The notes: generated by a model from the sequence alone, not told the origin. Positions 27,037-36,077 are shown, counted from the stretch's first letter. The stretch: DNA of 64,000 nt from Arminella tubonensis (GCF_003240585.1 NZ_PCDP01000032.1:1-64000); one strand, 5' to 3'. Made by a program: numbers and translations.

Positions 27037-27606
27037 CTACTTCAGCAGCCCGAGATTGAAGAGCTGGACGCGGCGGTTGACGGCCGATGCGGGGTTTGTA
27101 CCGTCGATGGGATATTCCTGGCCGGCTCCAACTGCGAACAGGCGTTCGGGCTTGATGGCGAAGGTCGTCGACAAGGCGAGCTTGATGGCGTTGGCACGAT
27201 CTTCGCTGAGTTGCAGATTGCGCTTGGCGTCGCCCGTGGAACTGGTGTGTCCGACGATCAGGAACGAATACCGCGCCAGGTTTGGATGATGCAGCGCATC
27301 GGCGATCAGCCCGAGTGTGCGATAGGACTCGGGCTCCATCGCGACGGAATTGTTGACGAAGTTCAGTTCGACGACCAGTTGGGAGAGCTGGGCAAGCTTG
27401 GCCCAGTCCGGAAGGCCTGCCGCACTTCCGGCCGGATCTTGCGCCGCCTGCTGTTTGAGGAGCTCGACATCGATCTTCGGCGCGACCTTGCCGGCATTGT
27501 CGAGGGTGGTGATGATCCGCTGTTGCGATACTTCTTGGGCCAAGACTGCAACGGGCAGAAGCATGATGCCGCCAATGAGCGCAGCACTGATCTTACGAAT
27601 AGACAT
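27037..27606 (-). CDS. OmpA-family peptidoglycan-associated protein
   Basis: This 189-residue protein has a signal peptide (AALIGGIMLLPVAVLA-QE) and a C-terminal OmpA-like domain: VELNFVNNSVAMEPESYRTL, YSFLIVGHTSSTGDAKRNLQ, LSEDRANAIKLAL and VGAGQEYPIDGTNPASAVNR. GHTSSTGDAKRN-x-x-LS-x-x-RA is the peptidoglycan-binding signature. No N-terminal barrel is present, so it is a periplasmic or lipid-free anchor protein. A GGGAGGAG site precedes the start. It lies between a barrel protein and a Cys-rich secreted protein in one apparent operon. Confidence 0.88.
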   Translation of the reverse strand: MSIRKISAALIGGIMLLPVAVLAQEVSQQRIITTLDNAGKVAPKIDVELLKQQAAQDPAGSAAGLPDWAKLAQLSQLVVELNFVNNSVAMEPESYRTLGLIADALHHPNLARYSFLIVGHTSSTGDAKRNLQLSEDRANAIKLALSTTFAIKPERLFAVGAGQEYPIDGTNPASAVNRRVQLFNLGLLK

Positions 27607-27621
27607 GTTCGCTCCTCCCTC

Positions 27622-28047
27622 TTAACGCCAACCGGCGTCGGTGATCGCCTGGGTGCATTTTGGTCCAGTCATGCGCTCGGCCTTGATGAGGCAGGACAGC
27701 ATGTTGCCGTCGCCCTTCACGCCCTTGCAGGTGGTGGCCATGTTGCGTCTGCAGACCGTGTAGTAGGCAATCTGTGCCGCCTGGCGCTGCTTGATCGAAG
27801 CGATCACGCCCGCAAGCGTCGAGGTGCAGGCTGGCGAGACCTTGGCCGAATTCTTCTGCAGGCAGTCGGCGATGGCGTTGTTGCCGAGATTGAGGCCACT
27901 GCAGACCTTCTTGATGTCCTCGCCGCAGCTCTTGGCAAGCGTGGTGACGGCGTCCGCATAGCTGATGGTGTCGGCGCGAGCGATAAGGGAGAGGCCGAGA
28001 AAGGCGACAAGCGCCCCCGCCCCGATAATGGTTAGTTTGCTTCGCAT
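27622..28047 (-). CDS. Secreted cysteine-rich-repeat protein
   Basis: The ATG at 28047 follows GAGGGGAAC; it gives a 141-residue protein with a signal peptide (KLTIIGAGALVAFLGLSLIA, cleavage near RADT). The mature part carries eight cysteines in helical repeats: KSCGEDIKKVCSG, ADCLQKNSAKVSPACTS, VCRRNMATTCKGV and LSCLIKAERMTGPKCTQ. Spacing resembles the cysteine-rich repeats of the eukaryotic Golgi protein GLG1, a family also found in proteobacteria with unknown function. Disulfides in the periplasm are likely. Its neighbours, a formylglycine enzyme and outer-membrane proteins, suggest a cell-envelope role. Confidence 0.75.
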   Translation of the reverse strand: MRSKLTIIGAGALVAFLGLSLIARADTISYADAVTTLAKSCGEDIKKVCSGLNLGNNAIADCLQKNSAKVSPACTSTLAGVIASIKQRQAAQIAYYTVCRRNMATTCKGVKGDGNMLSCLIKAERMTGPKCTQAITDAGWR

Positions 28048-28102
28048 GCTTAGTTCCCCTCTGTGATTTCTATCAGCTAACTCTGGACTTCGTTTCAACC
28101 CG

Positions 28103-29086
28103 TCACTCGCGACGGACGCATCTGAAGCCGACATGGCTTGTCGACGTGTCCTCGGGCTCGGCGTGCCGGGCCGCGGGCCGGTATCGTCGACAGTAGTTTG
28201 GCGCGCAGAGATGCGATCCGCCTTTCAAGACGCGTCGTGGAATCTGGATGTTTGGCTCGCGCGGATCGAAGCTCGCTTCACGCGCGCCGCCGCGAGGGTT
28301 GCTCGGAATGCAGCAGGAATGCGCCGCCGGCTGCGAATGGCGTGTCGACCAGAAGTCCGCCGTCCACTCCCAGACGTTGCCGATCATGTCGTAGAGGCCG
28401 TAACCATTTGGCGGATAGCTTGCGACCTGGGACGTCCGATCGCTGCCCCTTGGCTTCGTCGAAGACGTTGGAAACGTCCCCTGCCATGTGTTCGCCATCA
28501 GAATGCCGTCCGGCGTAAGCTCGCTGCCCCAAGCAAACTCCATTTCATCGAGCCCGCCGCGTGCCGCAAGTTCCCACTCGGCCTCAGTCGGAAGGTCCTT
28601 GTCCGCCCAATGCGCATAGGCGATCGCATCGGAATAGGAAACATGGACCACCGGATGATCGAAATTGCCTCTTATGTTGCTGAGCCCGCCGTATGGTCTT
28701 TTCCAGTTCGCGCCAAATTTAAACGTCCACCATTGCCGGATGTCCGAACCAACGACCGGCCCCCGAGGCTGAGTGAAGACCAAGGAACCCGCCTTCAACA
28801 TGCCTGGCCGAGCGCCGGGATAGTCTGCGGCCTGAGGAGTCTTTTCAGCGGTCGTTACATGTCCTGTCGCCTTGACGAAGGCGGCGAACTGTCTGTTTGT
28901 CACTGGAGTGATGTCGATCCAGAAGCCATCGACGGTGACCGGATGCACCGGGGCCTCTTCGGGATAATGCTTGTTGGAACCCATATTGAATGTGCGGCCA
29001 GGGACCCAGGCAAGACCTGCCGGAGGGCGGGCCTCCGGATTTGCATCGGGATCATCTGAGCCGCGTCTCACCTGAGATACCGTCAC
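28103..29086 (-). CDS. Formylglycine-generating enzyme family protein (SUMF1-like sulfatase-modifying factor)
   Basis: This 327-residue protein has the FGE-sulfatase fold from AWVPGRTFNMGSNKHYPEEA to VGFRCVRRE: DGFWIDITPVTNRQFAAFVK, HPVVHVSYSDAIAYAHWADK, LPTEAEWELAARGG and MIGNVWEWTADFW. The paired cysteines of true formylglycine-generating enzymes appear as LCAPNYCRRYRPAAR, matching the Cys336/Cys341 arrangement of the human enzyme. It should oxidise the active-site Cys of a sulfatase to formylglycine; a Cys-type sulfatase lies at 34166-35809. No signal peptide is seen, so it acts in the cytoplasm before export. The start is GTG at 29086 with GGAG eight bases upstream. Confidence 0.9.
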   Translation of the reverse strand: MTVSQVRRGSDDPDANPEARPPAGLAWVPGRTFNMGSNKHYPEEAPVHPVTVDGFWIDITPVTNRQFAAFVKATGHVTTAEKTPQAADYPGARPGMLKAGSLVFTQPRGPVVGSDIRQWWTFKFGANWKRPYGGLSNIRGNFDHPVVHVSYSDAIAYAHWADKDLPTEAEWELAARGGLDEMEFAWGSELTPDGILMANTWQGTFPTSSTKPRGSDRTSQVASYPPNGYGLYDMIGNVWEWTADFWSTRHSQPAAHSCCIPSNPRGGAREASFDPREPNIQIPRRVLKGGSHLCAPNYCRRYRPAARHAEPEDTSTSHVGFRCVRRE

Positions 29087-29112
29087 GAGATAAGCTCCGC
29101 TTGTTCACCAGT

Positions 29113-29907
29113 TTAGAATTTTATGATCACGCTCGAGATAATGCCGTGCTGGGTGGCGTCGTAGCTGAAGCCACCCTTGTCGTAGTTGGTGTAGAGCACC
29201 CGATAGCCGAGCGTCGACGAGATGTGGTCGTTCCAGTTATAACCGACGGCGACGGTATCCTGCGTCGTGAAGTGCGAGCTGACGCCGAAGCCGCCGATGT
29301 CGACCATGGCGTCGAGGAACCATTTCGGCGTGAAATCATAATGTGCGTATAGGCCAATCACCGGATCGACCCAGTCCTTGGAACCGCTGCGGCTGATCGA
29401 GCGGAAGCGCTCGGGATCGATGTCGAGGGTCGCCTTGTAGTGCTGGTAGCGCAGGCCGATCGTGCCGAAAAGCTGCAGGTTTTCGACAGCCAGCGGGATG
29501 CGATGCCCGGCGAGCGCCGTGAACAGTATCTGTTCCTGCTCGAAGTCGCCGGAACCGGACGAGCGCTTGAAGTCGTAGTCGGCCTTGACCTTGGCATACA
29601 GGAAATCGGCAAACAGCAGCCAGGTGCCGTCGTTCGCCATCAGCGAGCCGGCGAATGCCCCGTCCAGATGCTGGATCGCGTCCCAGGCGCTGAGATCGAC
29701 GTGGGCGGGCGGCAGGCCACGGATGCCGACGTCGCCGTTGAGCGCTGTCGCCCAACCATAGATCGACGCCTGATACTTCCATCCGTCGACCAGCGGTGCT
29801 GGCGGAGCCTGCTCTGTCGGAGTGACCGCGTCGGCGGCCAGTGCCGGTGCCGCAATCGCCAGCGCGGCAAACGTCGCCAGCGCAACTGTTTTGAGAATCA
29901 ATGCCAT
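29113..29907 (-). CDS. Exported outer-membrane beta-barrel protein
   Basis: The ATG at 29907 gives a clear signal peptide (LKTVALATFAALAIAAPALA-AD) and a mature protein of about 238 residues rich in aromatic-alternating strands: WKYQASIYGWATALNGDVGI, WLLFADFLYAKVKADYDF, FGTIGLRYQHYKATL, YNWNDHISSTLGYRVLYTNY and a C-terminal SSVIIKF ending in Phe. This is typical of an outer-membrane barrel. An upstream ATG at 29925 would interrupt the signal peptide layout. It lies 26 bases before the formylglycine enzyme start, so the two probably share a transcript. Confidence 0.82.
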   Translation of the reverse strand: MALILKTVALATFAALAIAAPALAADAVTPTEQAPPAPLVDGWKYQASIYGWATALNGDVGIRGLPPAHVDLSAWDAIQHLDGAFAGSLMANDGTWLLFADFLYAKVKADYDFKRSSGSGDFEQEQILFTALAGHRIPLAVENLQLFGTIGLRYQHYKATLDIDPERFRSISRSGSKDWVDPVIGLYAHYDFTPKWFLDAMVDIGGFGVSSHFTTQDTVAVGYNWNDHISSTLGYRVLYTNYDKGGFSYDATQHGIISSVIIKF

Positions 29908-30091
29908 TAATTCGAAGTCCCCCATAATCTTCGGTGTCTGCGACCGTCCCAAGCCTTGTTAAGGTGACAACCATACTGGGATGGTGTCCCGGACAAACCA
30001 CACTGCGGCAGGGTCGGCCGGACTTGATGCGGCTTCCCCTGGATTCGATTTTCGGCTGCGTGCGACTCGGCCCTATTTGCACGTGTAACGA

Positions 30092-30802
30092 TTAGTAGCA
30101 AACCTGGTAAGGTGAATCAACGCACGGAGTGGGAGGAGCTTGCACCGGAGCCGTACCTGCAAATGTCGCCTCCGAGGCGATGCTCGGCAGCGCGCTTCCA
30201 TACCAAGCGCCGTGGAGGACTGGCGCGTGCCAGTAGGTGCGCTGGGGCGATTGGTCGTCGGCGGCACGCGGTGCCCCTCCAGCCTTCGGCGAACCGCGGC
30301 TTTCCTCGCTGAAATCGTCGATGAAGACGGCCGTCGGTCCACTGCCGTCGAGGCTGCCTTCCAGTATCGAGACCTCGAACGTGAGATTGTTGCCTTCCAG
30401 CTTCGGCGATCTCAAGGTGACCACAGCATCGCTAACCTTCGACCCGTCCCCCCCGAGAACAGAGACGGTGGCGTTCGGTGGATCCTTGGCGAAGCTGCTC
30501 TTTCCATCGTCCCACTGCATGATAAACTGTTCCGTGGCAACGTGACCCGCGGCGCGGATCGGGCGGTCCGCGAAAACGATCGCATTGGCGGAGACGCCCG
30601 TCAGCGTCAGCTTGTCTTTGTCCAACGACGCGCCCGCCGAATTGATGACGGCCAACGATGGGACGGGTCCCGTGGGCGTCACGGCTCCTATCGTCTTCTC
30701 CAGCGGCACATGCGGCCTCGCATCCTCCGCACGCAATCCTCCCGATACGAAACAAACACCGCTCGTGAGAATGACGAAATAGGCAAGTTTAGTGATGACC
30801 AT
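30092..30802 (-). CDS. Exported protein of unknown function, paralogue of the protein at 37129-37971
   Basis: A signal sequence (YFVILTSGVCFVSGGLRA) leads to a 236-residue protein. Residues about 25-150 match the protein at 37129-37971 nearly residue for residue: PHVPLEKTIGAVTPTGPVPS, LAVINSAGASLDKDKLTLTG, EQFIMQWDDGKSSFAKDPPN and ATVSVLGGDGSKVSDAVVTL. The middle Gly/His-rich region of the paralogue is replaced by a short linker, but TYWHAPVLHGAWYGSA and a terminal Cys-Tyr are retained. I do not recognise a named family. Location in the periplasm or outside is inferred. The start follows GGGAG. Confidence 0.75.
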   Translation of the reverse strand: MVITKLAYFVILTSGVCFVSGGLRAEDARPHVPLEKTIGAVTPTGPVPSLAVINSAGASLDKDKLTLTGVSANAIVFADRPIRAAGHVATEQFIMQWDDGKSSFAKDPPNATVSVLGGDGSKVSDAVVTLRSPKLEGNNLTFEVSILEGSLDGSGPTAVFIDDFSEESRGSPKAGGAPRAADDQSPQRTYWHAPVLHGAWYGSALPSIASEATFAGTAPVQAPPTPCVDSPYQVCY

Positions 30803-30927
30803 CTCAATGACTCCCGTTGATCCCGTCCACATTGAAGTCGGCAAGAGCGACTTGTCGATAATTGGCTTTGCATCTTGCGCCTGCTCCTTGGCGCGGCGTC
30901 ATCCGTCGCAGTTGGCGATCAATTAGA

Positions 30928-31299
30928 TCAGTCACCCAGCGCAGTTTTGATCGCTGCGATCAGCAGCGAAGCTTGAAAAGGTTTTCGAAAGAAGGCGATG
31001 CATTCCAGTCGCTCCGCCTGCTTTTGAAACGCGATTTCATCAAGCGCAGTTATGAAGATCACTGGAAGCGACGATCCGGCGTCCTTCAGACTGCGTTGCA
31101 GGTCGATGCCCGACATTCCGCCAAGATCTATGTCGAGGATCAGGCAATCGGGATTGACCGCCTGATCCCGTCGTAGGAACTCCTCCGCGGACGCGTACTC
31201 GATCGAATGAAAGCCGGAGGCGTTCAGCAATCGGTGTACGCTGCGGCGCATACTTGCATCATCCTCGACAACAGCAACAGTACGACGCAGGTTCTCCAT
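30928..31299 (-). CDS. Receiver-domain response regulator (FixJ-type receiver, no output domain)
   Basis: This protein of about 123 residues is a receiver domain only: VAVVEDDASMRRSVHRLLNA, phospho-aspartate in DCLILDIDLGGMSG, switch residue region VIFITALDE and FFRKPFQASLLIAAIKTAL. The start at 31299 gives the usual MENLRRTVAVVEDD spacing; an upstream ATG at 31380 would add 27 residues without family match. It follows the LuxR-type regulator and sensor kinase genes on the same strand, about 100 bases downstream, and may act as a phosphate sink or second output of that kinase. Confidence 0.85.
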   Translation of the reverse strand: MENLRRTVAVVEDDASMRRSVHRLLNASGFHSIEYASAEEFLRRDQAVNPDCLILDIDLGGMSGIDLQRSLKDAGSSLPVIFITALDEIAFQKQAERLECIAFFRKPFQASLLIAAIKTALGD

Positions 31300-31405
31300 C
31301 TCACGCTCGTCTGGTTGAATTGAGAGATCGGCCGTTTTTGGGACTTTAGCCTTCTCTCCTCCCCGATGATATTGCACCAAAGGGAAGGGCCTGGTGGCAT
31401 CGATC

Positions 31406-32014
31406 TTATTCGACGAGCCCGATACGGCTGGCCAGCGATACCGCCTCGGCCCAGGACCGCACTTTCAGCTTTTCCATGACCCGATGGCGATGAACCTTCA
31501 CCGTCCGCTCCGATGTCCCCAATGCGTGCGCGATCTGCTTGTTCAGGTGACCATGTACGACCAGCGCAAAGACCTCGGCTTCGCGTGGCGTCAAGCTATC
31601 CACCAGGGTCTGAATCATTTGTCGGCGTTGATGTTCGGCAAGTCTGCTGTCGTACTGGTTCAAAGCCCGTTCGACCGCCGCCAGCAAAGTCGAACTGGAG
31701 GCTGGCTTTTCCAGAAAATCCACGGCACCGGCCTTCATCGCGCCGATGCCGGTGCCGATGTCTCCCTGCCCCGTCAGGAACACGACCGGAAGAAGGGGCG
31801 CTAACTCTGCGATCTTGTGCTGTAGAGTTAAACCGTGAATGCCCGGCATTTGCAGGTCCAGCACGATACAGCCTGGCTCAGCGCCCGGCAGCAGGGCAAG
31901 AAGCTGATCGCCGGACTCGTACGGGGCGACGTTAAATCCGGATATCGAAAGCAGCCTGACGATCGCGCCTCTGTAGGACGCATCATCGTCCACGACGTGG
32001 ATGGTCCGTCCCAT
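31406..32014 (-). CDS. FixJ/LuxR-type two-component response regulator
   Basis: This 202-residue protein has a receiver domain (IHVVDDDASYRGAIVRLLSI, phospho-acceptor in IVLDLQMPG, Lys in FLEKPASSSTLL) and a C-terminal LuxR helix-turn-helix (LTPREAEVFALVVHGHLNKQ, IAHALGTSERTVKVHRHRVM). The ATG at 32014 overlaps the kinase stop codon (ATGA), so the two are translationally coupled and form a cognate pair. It probably activates the sulfatase-containing genes on both sides; the divergent sulfatase promoter lies just beyond the kinase gene. That regulatory target is inference. Confidence 0.9.
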   Translation of the reverse strand: MGRTIHVVDDDASYRGAIVRLLSISGFNVAPYESGDQLLALLPGAEPGCIVLDLQMPGIHGLTLQHKIAELAPLLPVVFLTGQGDIGTGIGAMKAGAVDFLEKPASSSTLLAAVERALNQYDSRLAEHQRRQMIQTLVDSLTPREAEVFALVVHGHLNKQIAHALGTSERTVKVHRHRVMEKLKVRSWAEAVSLASRIGLVE

Positions 32015-33894
32015 CAGATCACCTGTTTTCTGCGAAGCGGCAGCAAAACGCGAAATATCGCGCCACCCTCCGGGCAATTCCCGGCCGAGATGCTACCGCC
32101 GTACATTTCGACGATGGCGCGGGCGATCGACAGTCCGAGGCCCGTGCCGCTGGGCTTGGTCGTGTAGAACGGCTCGAAAATGCTCGCGAGACGCTCGTCC
32201 GGGATTCCCTTGCCCGTATCCGAAACAGAGATTTCAACCTTGTCTCTCCTCAGTCGTGTCGCGAGCATCACGATCTTTTCTGCCGCCGCGTTGTCCAGCA
32301 TGGCGTCCATCGCATTGGTCGCAAGATTGAGGATGACCTGTTGAAGGTGAACCTTGTCCGCCAGCACCGGCAACTCCGCAGGCTCCTGCGTTGATCTCAC
32401 CTCGACGCCCCTTCGTTCGGCCTCGCCATGAAGAATGCGGAGCGCACTGGACGTCACGTCGTTGAGATCGAACTCCTGCCAGTCGATCTCGTTTCTTTTC
32501 TTCAGCATCCCTCTCATCCGGGAAACGATGTCGCCGGCACGCTGATCGTCGGCTTGTATGTCGAACAGAATTTGCTCGATCAACGCCAGGTCCGGTTTGT
32601 CGCTGCGAAGCATGATCGCCACCGCCTCCGCATTGATGCGGATGGCACCGAGCGGTTGATTGAGTTCGTGCGCGACCGCCGAGGACAGCGCTCCGGCGGT
32701 CGCGGACTGATTGAGGTGTACGACCTCGAGGAGATGAAGGCGCGATCTGCGCTCGGCTGCGTGTCGACGCCGCCGCTCCAGCAGGAGCGCTGCGATGACG
32801 ATGGCCTGAACACCGACGACGGCGATCGCCGCAAGGCAAGCCAGCCAGTGCTGCTCCCATAGACCCGGTTCCTTGAACATCAAAAGGGTGCCCGGCGGGA
32901 GATTCGCCTGCTTCAGCCCCCACCGATTGAGCTGCCGCCAATCCGCGACGAAATTTTGGGGCGTTTCGACGCTGGAAACGGGTTTGTTGTCGACGAGTTC
33001 GATTGCAAGGTCCGCCGCCGTCCGCCCGAGCGACGCGAAGGTGACGGTGCTTCCACCGACCTCTCCGTAGTCGAGGTAGGTCTCGTAAGGACCGTAGATC
33101 GGCGCGCTGGCTGTTGCGGCGATCTGCTTGAGCGCCTCGCGAGGTATGAAGTTCCGCCCGGTTCGATCCTTGAAGACCGTCAATGCGAGAACGATGCTGT
33201 CGGCAGGCAGCCGCGCCGTCCGCGCGACCAGTTCCTCGATCGTCATGTCCTCGAGATAGGTCGTGTCGTAGTCTTTGGAGAAGTCCTCTAAATCGGCGTG
33301 GGCCGCCGCCAGCCACTTGCGATCAAAATCCGAAGACCCACCGATGACGAAGAGATGGCGAGCGTCCGGTTGCAGACGCCGAGCCATTTCCGCCGTCTTC
33401 GCGATATGGAAAGACGTGAACGCCCCAATCACGTCGTTCGGCATGCCCATCTTTTCCGCCGTGGCAGAATCGAACCCGGCGGCGATAATCTTGGCGGCCG
33501 GCGCGACGGCGCTCCGGTGGTCGACGATGAAGCGCGCCGACTCCTCGCCGAGCGCGATGATGACGTCCGGGGTGCGTGCGGCGTATTTCTCGGCGAGATA
33601 CTGCGCCATTCGGGCGATATGAGCTTGTTCAGGAAACCGCGACAGGTCGAGGAACTCGGAAAAGATGTCGATCTTTCCGGCCCGCGCTTGAAGCAGCTCG
33701 GTGCGCATTGCCTCACCGGCGATATTGGTCGCGGCTATCCGTTCGTCATAGGGGTATAGCAACAGAATGCGGGGAACGTGATCCGCCGAGCCCGCCTGGG
33801 CGATTGAAACGTTGGCGAAAACAAGCAGCGCTAGCGCGGCCGCCCGTAAGGCAGGCAGGCGCAGTCGCCCTTCCCGATCGCGGCCCCGATTCAT
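32014..33894 (-). CDS. Sensor histidine kinase with periplasmic ABC-substrate-binding-like sensor domain
   Basis: This 626-residue kinase begins with a signal anchor (LRAAALALLVFANVSIAQAG). Residues about 40-320 resemble the ABC substrate-binding fold used as an extracytoplasmic sensor (RILLLYPYDERIAATNIAGE, VIIALGEESARFIVDHRS, APIYGPYETYLDYGEVGG). A transmembrane helix at about 350-372 (LACLAAIAVVGVQAIVIAAL) leads to a short linker, the phospho-acceptor AVAHELNQPLGAIRINAEAV and an ATPase domain with NLATNAMDAML, SVSDTGKGIPDERLASIFEP and GTGLGLSIAR. It likely senses a small periplasmic ligand, perhaps a sulfated or phosphorylated compound handled by the neighbouring enzymes. Coupled to the FixJ-type regulator. 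Confidence 0.88.
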   Translation of the reverse strand: MNRGRDREGRLRLPALRAAALALLVFANVSIAQAGSADHVPRILLLYPYDERIAATNIAGEAMRTELLQARAGKIDIFSEFLDLSRFPEQAHIARMAQYLAEKYAARTPDVIIALGEESARFIVDHRSAVAPAAKIIAAGFDSATAEKMGMPNDVIGAFTSFHIAKTAEMARRLQPDARHLFVIGGSSDFDRKWLAAAHADLEDFSKDYDTTYLEDMTIEELVARTARLPADSIVLALTVFKDRTGRNFIPREALKQIAATASAPIYGPYETYLDYGEVGGSTVTFASLGRTAADLAIELVDNKPVSSVETPQNFVADWRQLNRWGLKQANLPPGTLLMFKEPGLWEQHWLACLAAIAVVGVQAIVIAALLLERRRRHAAERRSRLHLLEVVHLNQSATAGALSSAVAHELNQPLGAIRINAEAVAIMLRSDKPDLALIEQILFDIQADDQRAGDIVSRMRGMLKKRNEIDWQEFDLNDVTSSALRILHGEAERRGVEVRSTQEPAELPVLADKVHLQQVILNLATNAMDAMLDNAAAEKIVMLATRLRRDKVEISVSDTGKGIPDERLASIFEPFYTTKPSGTGLGLSIARAIVEMYGGSISAGNCPEGGAIFRVLLPLRRKQVI

Positions 33895-34165
33895 AAGCCT
33901 GCCCCCACACGCTGCGTTGTATTAGCAGAATGTGATGCACGCGTCTTGGCCATACTGCAAAATTTTTCGATCCGTGATTCCCCAAAGGGCAATATCGCCG
34001 AGCCTCGACAGTGGCTAGACTCGGGCGCGGTGGACAGATTTCAGGATCTAGGCACGCAACCTGGCCAGCCCACAATTCAAAACGTGCATCCGGGCTGAGG
34101 ACAGGAATGCCGTCGCTCTAGCATGGTCTTTTTTGCCTGCACCGCATTCAACGGAGGGATCTGAT
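33895..34165. promoter_or_regulatory. Divergent promoter region between sensor kinase and sulfatase
   Basis: A 271-base region separates the divergent kinase and sulfatase starts. Ribosome binding sites are visible on both sides (GGGGGCAGG for the kinase, GGAGGG for the sulfatase). I see no clear operator dyad. Confidence 0.45.
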
Positions 34166-35809
34166 ATGCATAGCAAGGCCCTTATGTATTGCTCCGGAGC
34201 GATTGCCATCGCGGCAGCGCTTTGGTTGCCAGCGACGCCCTTGAGCGCGCAGGAAACGCAGAAGAAGCCCAATATCCTCGTCATCATGGGCGACGATATC
34301 GGGATGTGGAACATCGGTGCCTATAGTCGCGGCCTAATGGCCGGCCGCACCCCAAATCTGGACAAGATCGCCAAAGAAGGCATGCTCTTCACGGACTATT
34401 ATGCCGAGGCGAGTTGTACGGCGGGACGCGCTAATTTCATTACGGGGGAACTGCCGATCCGAACGGGCATGACGACCGTCGGACAAGCCGGCGCGCCGAC
34501 CGGACTTCCGGCTGAGGCGGTGACGACGGCAACCGTGTTGAAATCAATGGGCTACACCACCGGCCAGTTCGGAAAAAATCATCTCGGCGACAAGAATGAG
34601 TTTCTGCCGACTGTTCACGGCTTCGACGAATTTTTCGGCTACCTCTATCATCTCGACGCGATGGAAGATCCGGCTCACCCCAACTATCCGCAGGATTTGC
34701 TGAACGTGGTCGGACCCCGCAACATGGTTCACAGTTGGGCGACGGACACAGACGATCCGACCGAGATGCCGCGATGGGGCAAAGTCGGCAAGCAGAAGAT
34801 AGAGGACGCCGGAACCCTTTACCCCAAGCGCATGGAAACGGTCGACGACGAGATCCGCGACTTCGCGACGAGCTTCATGGCAAAAGCCAAGCAGGACAAC
34901 AAACCCTTCTTCGTCTGGCTGAATCCGACTCGCATGCATATCGTCACCCACCTGTCTCCCAAATACGAAGCAATGCGAAACTCTGAAAACGGCTGGTCGG
35001 AAGAGGAAGCCGGCATGGCTCAACTCGACGACGACGTTGGGCTCGTGATGAAAAAGATCAAAGACCTAGGCGAAGACGACAACACCATCGTGCTGTTCAC
35101 GACCGATAATGGAACGGAAGTGTTCACCTGGCCGGACGGAGGACAGACCCCCTTCGCGCAATCCAAGGGCACCGTGTTGGAGGGTGGCTTCCGCGTACCT
35201 GCAATTCTACGCTGGCCCGGACACGTGCCTGCAGACGCGGTGCAGAACGGCATATTCTCCGGTTTGGACTGGTTGCCGACCTTTGTTGCGGCTGCTGGCA
35301 ACCCGAACATCACCAACGAATTGCTGCAAGGCAAGACCATCGGTGACCGGACCTACAAGAACCATCTTGATGGCTACGACCAGACGGCTGCTATCACGGG
35401 TAAGGGTCCGTCTGCACGTCATGAGATCTTCTATCTCGGTGAAAGCACGGTCGGCGCGGTTCGCATCGACGACTATAAGTTTCGCTTCATCGATCAGCCC
35501 CAGGGGTGGCTTGGCGAAAAGACCCATCCCGATGTGCCATACATCACCAACCTCAGGCTCGACCCGTTCGAGCGGACCGGCTGGCCTAATAGCGGCACTA
35601 AAGAGGGCGGACAGCAGTACTTCGACTGGTTCAAGTACCAATTCTGGCGCTTCGTCTTCGTTCAGCAGTTGGTCGGAAAGGAACTCCAGACCTTCCTCGA
35701 TTTTCCTCCAATGCAGCGAGGTGCAAGCTTCAATCTCGACGCCGTCAAGGCCGAGATGCAGACTCGCATGAAGCAGGCCGAGGCGGCTGCAAAAGGTACC
35801 GGCAACTGA
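34166..35809 (+). CDS. Exported arylsulfatase (Cys-type, formylglycine-dependent)
   Basis: This 547-residue protein has a signal peptide (SGAIAIAAALWLPATPLSA-QE) and the sulfatase fold: NILVIMGDDIGMWNIGAYS with metal-binding Asp-Asp, and the modification site SCTAGRANFITGELPIRTGM, where C-T-A-G-R fits the (C/S)-x-(P/A)-x-R rule. GKNHLGDKNEF and FTTDNGTEVFTWPDGGQTPF give further active-site residues. The formylglycine enzyme at 28103-29086 is the likely maturase. Start 34166 follows GGAGGG. It probably removes sulfate from an external substrate in the periplasm, but such enzymes can also cleave phosphonates or phosphodiesters, so the substrate is open. Confidence 0.9.
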   Translation: MHSKALMYCSGAIAIAAALWLPATPLSAQETQKKPNILVIMGDDIGMWNIGAYSRGLMAGRTPNLDKIAKEGMLFTDYYAEASCTAGRANFITGELPIRTGMTTVGQAGAPTGLPAEAVTTATVLKSMGYTTGQFGKNHLGDKNEFLPTVHGFDEFFGYLYHLDAMEDPAHPNYPQDLLNVVGPRNMVHSWATDTDDPTEMPRWGKVGKQKIEDAGTLYPKRMETVDDEIRDFATSFMAKAKQDNKPFFVWLNPTRMHIVTHLSPKYEAMRNSENGWSEEEAGMAQLDDDVGLVMKKIKDLGEDDNTIVLFTTDNGTEVFTWPDGGQTPFAQSKGTVLEGGFRVPAILRWPGHVPADAVQNGIFSGLDWLPTFVAAAGNPNITNELLQGKTIGDRTYKNHLDGYDQTAAITGKGPSARHEIFYLGESTVGAVRIDDYKFRFIDQPQGWLGEKTHPDVPYITNLRLDPFERTGWPNSGTKEGGQQYFDWFKYQFWRFVFVQQLVGKELQTFLDFPPMQRGASFNLDAVKAEMQTRMKQAEAAAKGTGN

Positions 35810-35824
35810 TAGAGTCCGTTCTCG

Positions 35825-35854
35825 CTCCGGGCGGTCCCATACGACTGCCCGGAG
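35825..35854 (+). terminator. Perfect 8-bp hairpin after the sulfatase gene
   Basis: CTCCGGGC (35825-35832) pairs with GCCCGGAG (35847-35854) across a 14-base loop, 16 bases after the sulfatase stop. No T-run follows, so termination is uncertain; it may instead protect the mRNA end. Confidence 0.4.
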
Positions 35855-36077
35855 GGGAAAGCAAAACTCACACCTGCCTCGCATCGCGTCGTTCTCCCGA
35901 ATATACTGCTTGTAACGACAGAGCGGCTCGATGCCCCGGCACCGTAGCCGGATTGCTCCGATCACAACCCCGACGACCCCTGGCGGCGTCGTCCTCGTGG
36001 CGAGGAGTTTCCGTCCGATCATCCTCGCGCATCACTTCGGGCTTTCTGCGGCAATATCGTAAAGTCAGGAGCGCATT

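Noticed and set aside
27013..28035. 340-codon plus-strand open frame
   Set aside because: Antisense to the OmpA-like and Cys-rich genes, which have clear signal peptides and motifs.
28133..29059. 308-codon plus-strand open frame
   Set aside because: Antisense to the formylglycine enzyme; no recognisable domain.
32234..33316. 360-codon minus-strand open frame in another frame of the kinase gene
   Set aside because: Same strand as the kinase but out of frame, Arg/Gly-rich without motifs; the kinase frame carries all domain signatures.
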